From Sphingomonas brevis (GTDB lineage: Bacteria > Pseudomonadota > Alphaproteobacteria > Sphingomonadales > Sphingomonadaceae): a DNA stretch of 64,000 nt. The stretch covers positions 1,612,001-1,676,000 of the forward strand of contig NZ_JAMGBB010000001.1 of assembly GCF_023516505.1 (NCBI RefSeq). The letters run 5' to 3'. Both the position numbers and the translations under genes were made by a program. The notes below the pieces were generated by a model, which made no database searches, was not told the origin of the DNA, and saw nothing but the letters and a program-made list of their open reading frames with translations. Positions 26,287 through 34,393 of this stretch are shown here, in pieces. Position 1 is the first letter of the stretch. Each line of letters starts with the position of its first letter.

Positions 26287-26871
26287 ATGATGAAAATTCG
26301 TACTGTTGTGGCGGCGGGCATCCTTGCCGTTCTTGCCGGCTGCTCGATGGGTCCCCCGCCACCTCCGGCCCAGCCACGGATTGCGCGGCCGGTGTTCGTG
26401 CCGCCCGACACTAATTATCGCTGGACCAACGGCTTCTCCGCTTCGGGCTTCGAGGCGATGCACCAGATGATCGGCCGCACCACGCTGCGCCCGGCCGAGT
26501 TCCATTGGGCGCCCAATTTCCCGGTCGACGGCGATGTCGCCATCACCATCGACACCGCTAACCAGATCGCCTTCGTGTTCAAGGGCTCGCAGCTGATCGG
26601 CGTGACCAACATCTCGACCGGCAAGAAGGGGCATCCGACCCCGCTCGGCTTCTGGACGATCAACTGGAAGCGGCCGATGTACCGCTCGAGGAAATACGAC
26701 AATGCGCCGATGCCTTTCATGCAGAATATCGACGACAAGGGCATCGCGATTCACGGCGGCGTGACCCCGGGATATCCGGCCAGCCACGGCTGCATCCGCC
26801 TGCCGATGGCCTTTGCCAAGCAGCTCTACGAGCTGACCAAGCCCGGCAATAAGGTCGTGATCGAGGGGTGA
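26287..26871 (+). CDS. L,D-transpeptidase (YkuD) lipoprotein
   Basis: A 194-residue envelope lipoprotein. MMKIRTVVAAGILAVLAGC ends in a lipobox, followed by a Pro-rich linker. The YkuD catalytic domain ends in GIAIHGGVTPGYPASHGCIRLP: the histidine and the SHGC cysteine are the catalytic residues. These enzymes crosslink peptidoglycan 3-3 or attach proteins to it. It stands alone between the 7TM gene and the MarR gene. Confidence 0.92.
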   Translation: MMKIRTVVAAGILAVLAGCSMGPPPPPAQPRIARPVFVPPDTNYRWTNGFSASGFEAMHQMIGRTTLRPAEFHWAPNFPVDGDVAITIDTANQIAFVFKGSQLIGVTNISTGKKGHPTPLGFWTINWKRPMYRSRKYDNAPMPFMQNIDDKGIAIHGGVTPGYPASHGCIRLPMAFAKQLYELTKPGNKVVIEG

Positions 26872-26907
26872 TGCGCGCAGGCTAGTTCGCGGGATTGGCC
26901 GAGCACG

Positions 26908-27339
26908 TCATAGGGCCTTCGCCAGTCGGTCGCGCAGATCCGCCACTTGTTTATTGAGCGCGATCAGTTGCGGGGGCTTCAAGCCTGATTTGAGCAGCTC
27001 GTTGGTCAGGCATTGGGCGTCGATGCGAAGCTTCTTGCCCTTATCGGTTAGCGCAACATTGACCTGCCGCTCATCCCGCGGGTTGCGGGTACGAGTTACC
27101 AGCTTTGCCGCCTCGAGCCGCTTTACAAGCGGTGTCACCGTACTCGACTCGAGCGCGAGTCGGTCGGCAATGCCCGACACCGTCTGGCCATCTTCCTCGG
27201 ACAGCGCCGTCAGCACCAGATATTGCGGGTAAGTCAGCCCAAGCCGATCGAGCACGGGCTTATAAATTCTGTTCACGGCGATGCTGGCGCCGTAGAGGGA
27301 AAAGCAGAGATGTTCGTCGAGAGTAAGCGGCCTGGCCAT
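26908..27339 (-). CDS. MarR-family regulator, OhrR-like
   Basis: A 143-residue MarR regulator. The start MARPLTLDEHLCFSLYGAS resembles OhrR proteins, whose N-terminal cysteine (here in LCFSLY) senses organic peroxides. The winged helix is SGIADRLALESSTVTPLVKRLEAAKLVTR, with RNPRDERQVNVALT as wing. AGGAG six bases before ATG 27339 fixes the start. It is divergent from an alpha/beta hydrolase gene, and palindromes between them fit auto-repression and control of that hydrolase. The usual OhrR target, an Ohr peroxidase, is not next door. Confidence 0.9.
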   Translation of the reverse strand: MARPLTLDEHLCFSLYGASIAVNRIYKPVLDRLGLTYPQYLVLTALSEEDGQTVSGIADRLALESSTVTPLVKRLEAAKLVTRTRNPRDERQVNVALTDKGKKLRIDAQCLTNELLKSGLKPPQLIALNKQVADLRDRLAKAL

Positions 27340-27361
27340 ATGAGCGTCTCCTGCTTTTATA

Positions 27362-27426
27362 TATCGCGATAAATAATCGCTTGACAAGGGTTGGCGTTGA
27401 GTCGCATAGACTACTTATCGCGATAA
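27362..27426. promoter_or_regulatory. Divergent promoter region with two TATCGCGATA operators
   Basis: TATCGCGATA at 27362-27371 and TTATCGCGATAA at 27415-27426 are perfect palindromes sharing one core. The first lies 23 bases before the MarR start and the second 30 bases before the hydrolase start. TTGACA at 27381-27386 with CATAGA at 27405-27410 (18-base spacing) could be the hydrolase promoter, so the second palindrome would cover its start site. The neighbouring MarR protein is the obvious binder. Confidence 0.7.
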
Positions 27427-27455
27427 TCATTATCGCACACATAAGGAGATTGAAG

Positions 27456-28157
27456 ATGTCGACCCAGAACCTCAGCATCGTCCTGGTCCATGGCGGTTTC
27501 GTAGACGGCTCCGGCTGGCAGGCAGTTCACAAGCGGCTCGCCGGAAAGGGCTATGAAGTGATAGTCGTCCAGAACCCGACCCTCTCACTGGACGATGATG
27601 TCGGCGTCACCAGACGCGCCATCGCCACCGCCAAGCATCCGGTCGTCCTCGTTGGCCACAGCTATGGCGGCGTGGTGATCAGCGAAGCGGGCAACGATCC
27701 AAAGGTAAAGAGCCTGGCCTATATCGCCGCCTTCGCCCCCGATGCCGGGGAGTCGGTCGAAACGCTGATCGCCAATCCTCCGCCCGGTGCGCCGGTCCCG
27801 CCGATCGTCCCCAGCGCGGACGGCTTCCTGTCACTCGATCGCGACCAATTCCATGCTTCCTTTGCAGCCGACCTTGATGAGGACACCGCCCGCTTCATGG
27901 CCGACTCCCAGGTTCCCTGGGGCGTCGCCGCGCTTGCTGGCAAGGTCAGCTTCCCGGCGTGGAAGTCGAAACCGGCGACTTATCTGGTCGCGACCGAGGA
28001 CAAGATGATCCCGCCACCCGCGCAGCAGATGATGGCCGCTCGTGCAGGCGCCAAGATCGTCGAAGCCAAAGGCAGCCACAGCATTTACGTCTCGCAGCCG
28101 GATGCGACGGTCTTGGCGATCGAGGAAGCGGCCAGCCTGGTCGAACTGGTCGACTAA
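27456..28157 (+). CDS. Alpha/beta hydrolase
   Basis: A 233-residue alpha/beta hydrolase. The oxyanion region is VLVHGGFVDGSGW, the nucleophile elbow is VGHSYGG, with serine near residue 73, and GSHSIYVSQP near the end provides the histidine. The family includes esterases, pyrethroid hydrolases and haloperoxidase-like enzymes; the substrate is unknown. AAGGAGAT six bases before the ATG fixes the start. The divergent MarR regulator suggests it is induced by a stress compound such as an organic peroxide or ester. Confidence 0.88.
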   Translation: MSTQNLSIVLVHGGFVDGSGWQAVHKRLAGKGYEVIVVQNPTLSLDDDVGVTRRAIATAKHPVVLVGHSYGGVVISEAGNDPKVKSLAYIAAFAPDAGESVETLIANPPPGAPVPPIVPSADGFLSLDRDQFHASFAADLDEDTARFMADSQVPWGVAALAGKVSFPAWKSKPATYLVATEDKMIPPPAQQMMAARAGAKIVEAKGSHSIYVSQPDATVLAIEEAASLVELVD

Positions 28158-28238
28158 GCAATAGTCGATAACGTGCGGGAGGCGTCCATGCGATGCCTCC
28201 CGTATCGCTATTTTTCGCCGCCACGCTAACAGAGGCAA

Positions 28239-28724
28239 ATGGACACCAGCTCGATCCTGCCGCACACGCCGGACCTGCGCTACCTCGCCCAGATTATCCA
28301 GCTGGCGGTCGCGCCCGTGTTCCTGCTTGCCGGACTTGGCGCCTTCCTCAACGTTTGCGCCGGACGCCTGGCGCGGATTGTCGATCGGATGCGGACACTC
28401 GAACCGCGCATATTGGGCAGCCGTGGCGAGGAACACGACCGGCTGCTTGGCGAAGTCAGGCTGCTCGACCGCCGCAGCCGGGTCGTCAGCACGGCGATCT
28501 TCACCACGGTACTTGCGGCCGTCCTGATTTCCCTGGTCGTCGTACTGCTCTTCATGGCCTTCCTTACGGGTTACCGGTACGGAACGGCGATCGCCCTGCT
28601 GTTCATTGCCGCGATGATTTGCACCGGGCTCGGCTTTGCCATTTTCCTGCACGAGACACGGCTTGGCATCCGCTCGATCCAGGTCCGCGCGCACATCCTG
28701 GAACATCAAGCTGACGAGGACTGA
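28239..28724 (+). CDS. DUF2721 membrane protein
   Basis: A 161-residue protein matching DUF2721: QIIQLAVAPVFLLAGLGAFLNV, then NVCAGRLARIVDRMRTLE and ELRLLDRRSRVV-like EVRLLDRRSRVVSTAIF. Three membrane segments; the last two (AVLISLVVVLLFMAFL; TAIALLFIAAMICTGLGFAIF) form a hairpin. Function unknown. It is a single gene with 77 bases to glpX. Confidence 0.86.
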   Translation: MDTSSILPHTPDLRYLAQIIQLAVAPVFLLAGLGAFLNVCAGRLARIVDRMRTLEPRILGSRGEEHDRLLGEVRLLDRRSRVVSTAIFTTVLAAVLISLVVVLLFMAFLTGYRYGTAIALLFIAAMICTGLGFAIFLHETRLGIRSIQVRAHILEHQADED

Positions 28725-28801
28725 CACGAGCGGTTGCGCGCGCCCCTGATGAATCCTATCGGCGGCCAAACGATTCAACACCATGGGAAGTCCGTCACAT
28801 C

Positions 28802-29791
28802 ATGAGCAGCGCCAGCCACGTTCGAGCCAGTCACGTCCTGGACCGCGTCCTCGTCCTGGAAATGGTCCGCGTGACCGAGGCCGCCGCGATTGCCGCTTCG
28901 AAATGGATTGGGCGAGGCGACAATGACGCCGCCGACGCCGCCGCCGTCGAAGCGATGCGCGCCGCGCTGAACGAGCTGCCGATGGACGGCACCGTCGTCA
29001 TCGGCGAGGGCGAGCGTGACGAGGCGCCAATGCTTTACATCGGCGAGAAGGTCGGGTCGGCCGATGGCGATGGCCCGGCGATCGATATCGCTCTCGATCC
29101 GCTGGAAGGCACGACCATTACCGCCAAGGCGGGCCCCAATGCGCTGGCCGTACTGGCAATCGCCGAGCAGGGCTGCCTGCTCAACGCACCCGACACCTAT
29201 ATGGACAAGATCGCGATCGGTCCCGGCTTCCCCGAAGGCACGATCAGCCTGGCGAAATCGGTTACCGACAATGTCCGCGCATTGGCCGCGGCCAAGAATG
29301 TGCTGCCAAGCGACATCACGGCCTGCGTGCTTGACCGGCCGCGCCATGACGCGATCGTCGCCGAGCTTCGGGCGCTCGGCTGCGGCATCAAATTGATTCC
29401 CGACGGCGATGTCGCCGGGGTGATCGCCACCACCGACCCGGATACCGGCGTCGACATTTATCTCGGCAGCGGCGGAGCACCGGAGGGCGTGCTTGCCGCG
29501 GCCGCGCTGCGCTGCGTCGGAGGTCAGATGCAGGGCCGGCTGATTTTCCGCAACGACGACGAGCGCGATCGCGCGCATCGCTGGGGCATTACCGATCTCG
29601 ACCGCATCTATTCGATGGAAGATATGGCCAAGGGCGACTGTATCTTCGCCGCTACCGGCGTCACCGACGGGTCGCTGCTGAATGGGGTCAAGCGCCGGAA
29701 GGGCGGGTGCACAACTACCGAGAGCATCGTCATGCGGGCCAGCACTGGCACCGTTCGAAGGGTTACAACCGAATATCACAAACCCTTGTGA
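28802..29791 (+). CDS. glpX: Class II fructose-1,6-bisphosphatase GlpX
   Basis: A 329-residue class II FBPase for gluconeogenesis. ASKWIGRGDNDAADAAAVEAMR opens the family pattern, VIGEGERDEAPML carries metal-binding acidic residues and DIALDPLEGTTITAKA the core DPLEGT motif. The C-terminal region with GGAPEGVLAAAALRC is intact. The following PH-domain gene starts 28 bases after its stop, so glpX, the two PH-domain genes and recJ could be one operon. Confidence 0.94.
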   Translation: MSSASHVRASHVLDRVLVLEMVRVTEAAAIAASKWIGRGDNDAADAAAVEAMRAALNELPMDGTVVIGEGERDEAPMLYIGEKVGSADGDGPAIDIALDPLEGTTITAKAGPNALAVLAIAEQGCLLNAPDTYMDKIAIGPGFPEGTISLAKSVTDNVRALAAAKNVLPSDITACVLDRPRHDAIVAELRALGCGIKLIPDGDVAGVIATTDPDTGVDIYLGSGGAPEGVLAAAALRCVGGQMQGRLIFRNDDERDRAHRWGITDLDRIYSMEDMAKGDCIFAATGVTDGSLLNGVKRRKGGCTTTESIVMRASTGTVRRVTTEYHKPL

Positions 29792-29819
29792 GCGCGCCGA
29801 AGCACCATATTATCGGTGC

Positions 29820-30305
29820 ATGACAGCCCTTGCCATTCCGGCCGACCTGCAGCCGGTAGAACCAGCCTATCGCAGCGCCCTAAGAGTAAGGGCGGCAATA
29901 TTTTGGGTCCCGGTATTCATTGCATCGCTGGTGGTCGATCGGAATTTCCTGGCGATCACATCATTTGCAGGCTTGCTTCCGGCACTCGCAGTTGCGGTTG
30001 GACTGAGTGCGATCATCGTGGCGCCCGACCGGATCTATCGCCGCCTTGGCTATGCGATGGATGGGCGGCGACTTCGTACCGTTCGCGGCTGGCTGTTCCA
30101 CACCGACACCGTCGTCCCATTCGTCCGCGTCCAGCATATCGACGTGACCCGCGGGCCGGTCGACAAGCTGTTCGGAACGGCCAGCCTGGTCGTCCACACC
30201 GCCGGCACGCACAATAGCGTCGTCGTCCTGCCTGGCCTGTCGCCGGAGCGGGCAGCCGAGATCCGCGAAGCGATTCGTTCCGAAATTCGCGCTGACGCCG
30301 AATGA
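29820..30305 (+). CDS. Bacterial PH domain membrane protein (YdbS-like)
   Basis: A 161-residue protein with two membrane segments (AIFWVPVFIASLVVD and LLPALAVAVGLSAIIVA), followed by a bPH2 domain (YRRLGYAMDGRRLRTVRGWLF and VPFVRVQHIDVTRGPVDKLFGTASLVVHTAG). It starts at ATG 29820 and its stop overlaps the next gene by ATGA. In Bacillus the YdbS/YdbT pair helps survive certain bacteriocins, but the role here is not known. Confidence 0.85.
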   Translation: MTALAIPADLQPVEPAYRSALRVRAAIFWVPVFIASLVVDRNFLAITSFAGLLPALAVAVGLSAIIVAPDRIYRRLGYAMDGRRLRTVRGWLFHTDTVVPFVRVQHIDVTRGPVDKLFGTASLVVHTAGTHNSVVVLPGLSPERAAEIREAIRSEIRADAE

Positions 30306-31786
30306 GCGAGGCGATCGCCCTAGGCACATCACATGACGGGCTCGGCCCGGCCGAGCGGCTCCATCCGCTCTACCTGCTTACCGGGCTCGGGCGGTCATTG
30401 CGGGGCGCCTGGGGCATGCTGGCACTCGGCGCCTTGTTCGCCAGCCAGGGACGTTGGTGGGCCCTGATTATGATGACCGTGCTGTTCGGGGCCTTTTCAA
30501 TTGGCGCGCTTTATCTGCGCTGGCTCAAGCTCGAATATCGCGTCGGGGACCATGAAATTCGAATCGACAGCGGTTTTCTCAATCGCACCAGCCGGGCGAT
30601 TCCGTTCGACCGGATAACCGACGTCGACCTGGAGCAAGATCCTGTCCAGCGGCTGTTCGGCCTCGCCCGCGTCAAGCTTGAGACTGGCGCGTCCGCCGGC
30701 AGCAAGGAGGAGGAAGGAGTCCTTCACACCATTGCGCTGGAACGGGCCGAGGCATTGCGCGAGCATATCCGGGCGCGCCGCGGGTTCGCGGGACCCCACG
30801 CGGCCACTCGCCCGGCGACGGAACCGCGAGCGATATATGCGATGAACTCCCGCAGGATCCTCATCGCTGGGCTTTTCAACTTTTCCCTGGCGGTCATCGC
30901 AGGCCTGTTCGGCCTCACCCAGACGATGGGCGATGCGCTGGGATTCGACCCGTTCGAACCGCGATTCTGGACCGACCTGCTTGCTCGATCGAGCCCGTTG
31001 CAAAATTTGGTGATGGCGCACCAGATGATTGCCGTCATCGGTGGCTCGCTGCTGCTGATCCTGCTCGGGGTCGGCACCGGGCTGGTCCGCACCACGTTGC
31101 GCGAGCATGGCTTCCGGCTCGACCGGACCGAGACGGGCTTTCGCCGGCGCCGGGGCCTGCTGACCCTTACCGATGTCTCGATACCCGCGAAGCGGGCGCA
31201 AGCGGCAATCCTCGCCAATGGTCCGGTTCGGCAACACTTCGGCTGGTGGGTCCTGAAATTGCAGAGCCTCGCCCAGGACGGCGGTAGGGGCGATCATGTG
31301 GTTGCACCCCTCGCCGACGACGGCGAAGCGGCATCAATCCTTGATTCCCTCGGCTGGCCGATCGTGCCGACCACAGGAACATGGCGGACCGTGTCCAAGG
31401 CCTATGTCAATTCTCATTTGATTGCGCTGGTGCCGGTGGCCATTGCGACGGTCGCGACCTTGATCGCGCTTGGGCCCATCGGATTGCTTGGCATAGCGGT
31501 CGGCGCGGCCATGATCGCGATGCGCTGGCTGGCGTGGAGACGGACGCGCTATGCGCTGGACCACGGCTCGCTGTTTGTCGAAACAGGCTGGTGGCGACAT
31601 CGTCGCAACATCGTGCCCACGCGCAAAATCCAGAGCGTCGACCTGACCGAGAGCTGGTGGAGCCGCCTGTTCGGAATTTGCACGCTGCGGCTTGGCGTCG
31701 CCGGCGGGAGCGGCTTTGCCGATCATCACGTACCGGCACTTGCGCGCCCCGCGGCAGAAGCGCTGCGCGCCGAGCTTCTGGCATGA
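30302..31786 (+). CDS. Tandem bacterial PH domain membrane protein (YdbT-like)
   Basis: A 494-residue protein with several membrane segments and repeated bPH2 units. IRIDSGFLNRTSRAIPFDRITDVDLEQDPVQRLFGLARVKLETGA is one unit (residues about 80-130), FRRRRGLLTLTDVSIPAKRAQAA a second, and FVETGWWRHRRNIVPTRKIQSVDLT a third near the C-terminus. It is coupled by 4-base overlaps to the YdbS-like gene upstream and recJ downstream. The pair is a membrane complex of unknown function. Confidence 0.85.
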   Translation: MSEAIALGTSHDGLGPAERLHPLYLLTGLGRSLRGAWGMLALGALFASQGRWWALIMMTVLFGAFSIGALYLRWLKLEYRVGDHEIRIDSGFLNRTSRAIPFDRITDVDLEQDPVQRLFGLARVKLETGASAGSKEEEGVLHTIALERAEALREHIRARRGFAGPHAATRPATEPRAIYAMNSRRILIAGLFNFSLAVIAGLFGLTQTMGDALGFDPFEPRFWTDLLARSSPLQNLVMAHQMIAVIGGSLLLILLGVGTGLVRTTLREHGFRLDRTETGFRRRRGLLTLTDVSIPAKRAQAAILANGPVRQHFGWWVLKLQSLAQDGGRGDHVVAPLADDGEAASILDSLGWPIVPTTGTWRTVSKAYVNSHLIALVPVAIATVATLIALGPIGLLGIAVGAAMIAMRWLAWRRTRYALDHGSLFVETGWWRHRRNIVPTRKIQSVDLTESWWSRLFGICTLRLGVAGGSGFADHHVPALARPAAEALRAELLA

Positions 31787-33537
31787 CCGAAATGTTTGCC
31801 TGCGGCGTCGAGCGGAGCCTGACCGGCCAGCCGTGGCGCTGGCGGCGTGCTGGCGGTGACGATCTCGGCCGCGATCTCACCGACCAGCTGCTTCTGGGGC
31901 GCGGCATAGAAGAGGCAGACCTCGCCCGCCATCGCGCGCCGACCATCCGCGACTTCCTGCCCGACCCGTCATCGTTCCAGGACATGGACAAGGCGGCCGC
32001 TCGAATCGCCGACGCGATCGAAGGAGGCGAGGCCATTGCCATCTTCGGCGACTATGATGTCGATGGAGCGACCTCGGCGGCGCTTCTCACCCTTTTGCTT
32101 CGCCGGCTGGGGGTCGAGCCGATGATCTATATCCCGGACCGGCTGATGGAAGGCTATGGCCCGTCGGGTGCTGCCCTGGTCGAGCTGAAGCGGCGCGGGG
32201 CCAGCCTGGCGATCACCGTCGACTGCGGAGCGCAGGCCTTTGACGCGCTTCAGGAAGCGGCCGATGTTGGCCTTGAGGTGATCGTTTGCGATCATCACCA
32301 ATGTGCGACCCTGCTGCCGACGGCACATGCGCTAATCAACCCCAACCGACTCGATGAAAGCGAGATCGGCGCCGCGCACGGCCATGTCGCTGCGGTCGGC
32401 ATGGCGTTCCTGCTCGGCGTCGCCTTGCTTCGTGAGCTTCGCAGCCGCGGCCGCTTTGACAGCCAGCCAGAACCAAAAATCATCGATCTGCTCGACATCG
32501 TCGCACTCGGAACCGTGGCGGACGTCGCGCGGCTGAAGACGCTCAACCGCGCCTTCGTGACCCAAGGCCTCAAGGTGATGGCCGAGCGGCGCAACATCGG
32601 TCTCAACGCCCTGGCCGAGGCCGCCCGGCTGGTGAAGCCGCCGACCGCGCGCGATCTCGGTTTCGCATTGGGTCCACGGATCAACGCCGGCGGCCGCGTC
32701 GGCAAGTCCGACCTTGGCGTCCGTCTCCTGACGTCGACCGACCTTGAAGAAGCACGGGCCATCGCCGCCGAGCTCGACAGGTTGAACGAGGAGCGGCGGG
32801 CAATTGAGATGCTGGTTGCAGAGCAAGCCGGCGAAGCGGCCGGCGCTCAGTCGGGCGGCCCGCTGGTTCTGGTCTCGGGGCGCGGCTGGCACCCTGGCGT
32901 GATCGGCATCGTTGCCAGCCGGTTGAAGGAGCGATTCGGCTACCCCGCCATCGTCATCGCCGAGGAGGAGGACGGTACAGGCAAGGGCTCGGGCCGCTCG
33001 ATCTCCGGAGTCGATCTTGGAGCCGCGGTTCTTGCAGCGAAGGATAGTGGCCTGCTGCTCGCGGGGGGCGGACATGCCATGGCGGCGGGGCTGACGGTGG
33101 CGCCTGGCGGTATCGAGCCACTGCGAACCTTCTTGGCCGAGCGAATGGCCGCGGATGTCGAAGCTGCCCGCGGCGGACGTGCGCTGTTGCTGGACGCGCT
33201 GCTGGCCCCAGGTGGCGTCGCGGCGAGCCTGTGCGACGCGCTCGATGCCGCCGGTCCCTATGGCGCCGGTTGGCCAGCCCCCCGTGTCGCAGCCGGGCCC
33301 GCGCGGCTGATGCGGCCAGGGATTGTCGGCAATGGCCATGTCCGGGCAATTGCCGTCGGCGATGACGGCAAGTCGTTCAAGCTGATCGCCTTCCGCGCCG
33401 CGGAAACAGAGCTTGGCCAGGCACTGCTGGCGTCGCCGGCCGACAAGCGCTGGTGGCTGGCCGGGACGATCAAGCGCGACGAATGGAACGGCGGCAATGC
33501 GGCGGAAATGCACCTGGAGGATGCCGCTGCGGCTTGA
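31783..33537 (+). CDS. recJ: Single-stranded-DNA-specific exonuclease RecJ
   Basis: A 584-residue 5'-3' ssDNA exonuclease for recombination and mismatch repair. The DHH-family motifs are clear: IFGDYDVDGATSAAL (motif I), ITVDCGAQAFD, and VIVCDHHQC (the DHH motif). LGFALGPRINAGGRVGKSDLGVRLL and the DHHA1-type block SGRSISGVDLG with GGGHAMAAGLTV follow. I use ATG 31783, which overlaps the stop of the PH-domain gene. It ends 45 bases before tRNA-Glu. Confidence 0.95.
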   Translation: MTEMFACGVERSLTGQPWRWRRAGGDDLGRDLTDQLLLGRGIEEADLARHRAPTIRDFLPDPSSFQDMDKAAARIADAIEGGEAIAIFGDYDVDGATSAALLTLLLRRLGVEPMIYIPDRLMEGYGPSGAALVELKRRGASLAITVDCGAQAFDALQEAADVGLEVIVCDHHQCATLLPTAHALINPNRLDESEIGAAHGHVAAVGMAFLLGVALLRELRSRGRFDSQPEPKIIDLLDIVALGTVADVARLKTLNRAFVTQGLKVMAERRNIGLNALAEAARLVKPPTARDLGFALGPRINAGGRVGKSDLGVRLLTSTDLEEARAIAAELDRLNEERRAIEMLVAEQAGEAAGAQSGGPLVLVSGRGWHPGVIGIVASRLKERFGYPAIVIAEEEDGTGKGSGRSISGVDLGAAVLAAKDSGLLLAGGGHAMAAGLTVAPGGIEPLRTFLAERMAADVEAARGGRALLLDALLAPGGVAASLCDALDAAGPYGAGWPAPRVAAGPARLMRPGIVGNGHVRAIAVGDDGKSFKLIAFRAAETELGQALLASPADKRWWLAGTIKRDEWNGGNAAEMHLEDAAAA

Positions 33538-33582
33538 CCGAATCTGGAGCATCGCCTAGGCGCGCCACGCACCACGTCATGT

Positions 33583-33657
33583 GGCCCCTTCGTCTAGCGG
33601 TTAGGACGCGGCCCTTTCACGGCTGAAACACGGGTTCGATTCCCGTAGGGGTCACCA
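33583..33657 (+). tRNA. tRNA-Glu (anticodon TTC)
   Basis: A complete cloverleaf: acceptor GGCCCCT pairs with AGGGGTC, the anticodon loop CTTTCAC reads TTC, the T arm is ACGGG-TTCGATT-CCCGT, and CCA is encoded. Its 3' 49 bases are repeated at 53854-53902, so it is the attachment site of the mobile element and remains whole at the left end. Confidence 0.97.
33609..33657. repeat. attL: left 49-bp copy within tRNA-Glu
   Basis: The 49 bases from the anticodon stem to the encoded CCA are identical to 53854-53902. The flanking bases differ on both sides (G before and G after here; T before and A after at the right), so the repeat is exactly 49 bp. Confidence 0.95.
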
Positions 33658-33693
33658 GTGTTTTCAATGACTTAGCGGTGCTCCCGCAAAACT

Positions 33694-33714
33694 TCCCCCT
33701 CAATCTCCCTAATA
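33694..33714. repeat. Left copy of a 21-bp subterminal repeat
   Basis: These 21 bases, beginning TCCCCCTCAAT and ending CCCTAATA, match 53730-53750 in the same orientation with one mismatch. Both copies lie just inside the element ends, which suggests arm-type binding sites for the integrase or an excision factor. The same leader also has TTGCCGGT at 33737-33744 and 33751-33758 and a related CTGCCGGG at 33762-33769. Confidence 0.65.
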
Positions 33715-33770
33715 AGCGGGTCTGAAACAGGCCGGTTGCCGGTCGACCGATTGCCGGTAAGCTGCCGGGC

Positions 33771-33968
33771 GTGGCGACGTTGCTCGACATTGCGAACAAG
33801 CTGGCTGATCCCAAGCTGAAGGCGGCATGCGAGCGCATCATCGCTCACCCTCTCGCGTTCCCTGAGGCAAAGGCCACGGCGCGGTCGATTCTCGTAATGA
33901 TCGACAAGGAAGCGAAGCGGCGGCAGAAAGCCTCGACGCTACCGGACGACAGACGTGGCAGCGCTTAA
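33771..33968 (+). CDS. Small hypothetical protein at the element's left end
   Basis: A 65-residue hydrophilic, helix-prone frame starting with GTG (MATLLDIANKLADPKLKAACERI). The C-terminal half is basic (DKEAKRRQKAS). No family recognised and no strong ribosome binding site. The reverse strand is also open but its product is unconvincing. It lies between the left repeat arms and a possible structured RNA, so it could instead be part of a non-coding leader. Confidence 0.5.
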   Translation: MATLLDIANKLADPKLKAACERIIAHPLAFPEAKATARSILVMIDKEAKRRQKASTLPDDRRGSA

Positions 33969-34002
33969 AGACCGGGACGGCTCCCCCGACCGCGAGGCAG
34001 TT

Positions 34003-34075
34003 GGAACCCGCTTCGGTCGCTGCTAGTGCAGATAGGTCGCCCGGACAAAACCGGTACGCCACCCCAGCGGGTTCC
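34003..34075. other. Possible structured RNA: long-range stem with two inner hairpins
   Basis: GGAACCCGCT (34003-34012) is the exact complement of AGCGGGTTCC (34066-34075). Between them lie two small hairpins, CTGC-TAGT-GCAG (34020-34031) and CCGG-ACAAAA-CCGG (34041-34054). The result is a tRNA-sized multi-branch shape with a 10-bp closing stem, but it has no T-loop or anticodon loop, so it is not a normal tRNA. It sits in a 119-base gap between two small genes. Confidence 0.4.
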
Positions 34076-34087
34076 ATCATTTGAATA

Positions 34088-34393
34088 TCAGACTTGGGAT
34101 GCCTCAAGCAAGGCGCGGAGGGCGGTCGGCGCTTCGCATAGCGGCACTAGCATCTGAACGCCGTTGAGCGGGTGAAGGACAACCAGCGCGTCGACGTCAT
34201 ACTGCCGCCGGTGTAGGCGATCTATCCTAGCCTGAAGGCGATCTAGGCGCTTTACCCAGCCCTTCCGGTCATCGGTCACAAGCAGCTCGCGGCCAATGGT
34301 TTCGGCCTCGTCAATCGCCCTGGACCAATACAACTCGCGCTGCCGAGGCGGGGTGCTGGGCTCTCTCACGGTGAGCGTCATATCGGTGTTCAT
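34088..34393 (-). CDS. Hypothetical protein
   Basis: A 101-residue protein, charged and helical in the first two thirds (YWSRAIDEAETIGRELL, VKRLDRLQARIDRLHRRQYD) with a more hydrophobic end (DALVVLHPLNGVQMLVPL). No family recognised. AAGGAGA six bases before ATG 34393 is a strong ribosome binding site, so the gene is probably real. It is the only minus-strand gene in the left arm and is divergent from the AlpA-type regulator. Confidence 0.75.
   Translation of the reverse strand: MNTDMTLTVREPSTPPRQRELYWSRAIDEAETIGRELLVTDDRKGWVKRLDRLQARIDRLHRRQYDVDALVVLHPLNGVQMLVPLCEAPTALRALLEASQV

Noticed and set aside
34003-34075. A tRNA gene at the folded unit
   Set aside because: The closing stem is tRNA-like, but there is no TTCRA T-loop, no D-arm and no anticodon stem of the right size on either strand.
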